Source: JAUVXJ01 sp034411995 (GTDB lineage: Bacteria > Chloroflexota > Anaerolineae > UBA7937 > B3-Chlor). From it: 64,000 bases of DNA. Under the pieces are notes generated by a model. The model saw only the letters and a list, made by a program, of their open reading frames with translations, was not told the origin of the DNA and did no database searches. The stretch's first letter is position 1, and each line of letters opens with the position of its first letter. The DNA is taken from positions 1 to 64,000 of the forward strand of contig DAOUME010000013.1 of NCBI GenBank assembly GCA_034411995.1. Reading direction: 5' to 3'. The position numbers and the translations under genes are program-made. Positions 63,050-64,000 of the stretch are shown in pieces.

Positions 63050-63645
63050 AGTTCTCAGTACGTGAGCTGGTCTACATCGCCATCTTCGGCGCCATCTGGG
63101 GAGCCCTGGAGCTGACCCTGGGTTCCTATCTGCACGTCATCTTTCCCCCGCTGGCCGACACTTTCCTCGTGGGGCTGATCATGGCCTCCCTCGGTGCCGT
63201 GGTGGCCCTCGTCGGATACCACTTCGTACCCAGGACGGGAGCGGTGTTCATGATCGGCATCATCACCGCCGTCCTGAAGATGATCAGCCTCGGTGGTGTG
63301 AAGGCAGGGCCCCTGGTGGCCATCCTGGCCGAGAGCCTGTTGATGGAACTGGGGCTGTACGTCGCGCGCAAACCCAGTCGCTGGGGTTTCGTCCTGGCAG
63401 GCGTGCTGGCCGTCTCGTGGAACTTCTTCCACAAGTTCATCATGATGTACGTTCTTATGGGAAAGGGCGTGTACGAGGTCTACTCCAGCATGGTGAAGGA
63501 AGGCGCGAGTCTACTCCGCATCGACGTCGCCTATGCCCTGGTGATCATCGTCTTCCTGTTCCTGATCCGGATCGTAGCTGGTGGTCTGGCGGGCTGGATA
63601 GGCTGGGACCTGGGGAGGGTCGTGCGTGGCCGCCTGGCGAGATAG
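63046..63645 (+). CDS. ECF transporter substrate-binding membrane (S) component
   Basis: 199 residues, about six membrane helices (VRELVYIAIFGAIWGALELTLGS and others). The length and helix pattern fit S components, which bind a vitamin or metal. No sequence motif lets me name the substrate. It sits between the fused ATPase and the T component. Start overlaps the ATPase stop (ATGA). Confidence 0.8.
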   Translation: MKFSVRELVYIAIFGAIWGALELTLGSYLHVIFPPLADTFLVGLIMASLGAVVALVGYHFVPRTGAVFMIGIITAVLKMISLGGVKAGPLVAILAESLLMELGLYVARKPSRWGFVLAGVLAVSWNFFHKFIMMYVLMGKGVYEVYSSMVKEGASLLRIDVAYALVIIVFLFLIRIVAGGLAGWIGWDLGRVVRGRLAR

Positions 63646-64000
63646 TCGTCCCTGGCCTGGCTCCTTAGGGGCGACCCTCAGTGCCTATGGTTACCTGTTT
63701 CTCTTCCTGGGCACGGCGGTCGCGGCCATCGTAGCCCGCGAGGCCGAAGTGATTCTCGTGCTCCTGGCAGTGCTCGTCCTGGCGGGGCTGTCTCGAAGCC
63801 CGGCCTGGAGGCTGCTGGCCCGCTGGCAACTCTGGGTCTTCGTGCTCCCCACTGTGGCGCTGAGCGCCCTGCTCATCGGGGAACGCGACCTGCAACTGTG
63901 GTGGTTGTGGCTATCACCGGAGGGCTTCTGGGCCGGGCTGTGGATGGCGGGCAGGGCCTTGTCCATAGCCCTGGCGGCGGCGGTCTTCACCAGCAGTGTC
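63626..64000 (+). CDS. ECF transporter transmembrane (T) component, partial
   Basis: Open to the end of the window (125 codons). GTG 63626 follows GGGGAGGG and overlaps the S-component gene by 20 bp. Hydrophobic helices such as LVLLAVLVLAGLSRSP-like segments are visible, and GLWMAGRALSIALAAAVFTSS near the end resembles the conserved EcfT helix. The C-terminal Ala-Arg-Gly coupling motifs lie beyond the window. Confidence 0.85.
   Translation, partial: MAAWRDSRPWPGSLGATLSAYGYLFLFLGTAVAAIVAREAEVILVLLAVLVLAGLSRSPAWRLLARWQLWVFVLPTVALSALLIGERDLQLWWLWLSPEGFWAGLWMAGRALSIALAAAVFTSSV

Overview
The window is a GC-rich bacterial chromosome segment. The gene set suggests an anaerobic or facultative Chloroflexota-like lineage (Anaerolineae or relatives): Hdr/Mvh-type hydrogen metabolism, T-box control of leuS, a dnaB-DnaD-DnaC cluster, bactofilin, DUF4446 and a bifunctional nuclease. 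This placement is inference from gene content; no rRNA is present.

Region 1 (1-10.9 kb) is an energy-redox cluster: three receiver-domain proteins with no kinase beside them (a membrane-anchored receiver, a soluble receiver and a formate/nitrite channel fused to a receiver), a fused HdrC-HdrB protein, HdrA, MvhD, MvhG, MvhA and a hydrogenase maturation protease. HdrA is interrupted by an in-frame TGA exactly where the family has a conserved cysteine, and a bacterial SECIS-like hairpin follows. I read it as a selenoprotein. Region 2 (10.9-15.8 kb) holds an HD-GYP regulator, DUF4446, an M23 peptidase, a bactofilin, a Crp-family regulator and a GNAT enzyme, several with near-consensus sigma70 promoters.

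Region 3 (15.8-22.8 kb) is accessory: an ATPase next to an AbiJ-like protein (candidate defence pair), a truncated copy of lgt with its promoter, a VapC/Phd toxin-antitoxin pair, a GNAT enzyme, an acetoacetate-decarboxylase-like protein and the intact lgt. Region 4 (22.8-39.3 kb) contains an M28 peptidase, a two-component system, and an envelope regulon: two efflux adaptors, a MacB-type ABC pair, three lipoproteins, two paralogous secreted proteins, a PDZ protein and an HtrA protease. Five of its promoters share PhoB-like tandem repeats at an identical distance from the -10 box.

Region 5 (39.3-46.3 kb) is replication and translation: a protein with two DnaC-type ATPase domains, a DnaD-like protein, DnaB, a bifunctional nuclease and LeuRS. 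The leuS leader is a T-box that appears to be split by a tRNA-Ala gene, with a second tRNA-Ala just upstream. Region 6 (46.4-60.8 kb) is a long minus-strand catabolic operon (D-aminoacylase, amidohydrolases, dipeptide-type ABC transporter without ATPases, M24 peptidase, TIM-barrel protein, glycine C-acetyltransferase-like enzyme, GntR regulator, creatininase). Two of its genes carry frameshifts. Region 7 (60.9-64 kb) is a divergent PadR-controlled ECF transporter operon running off the end.
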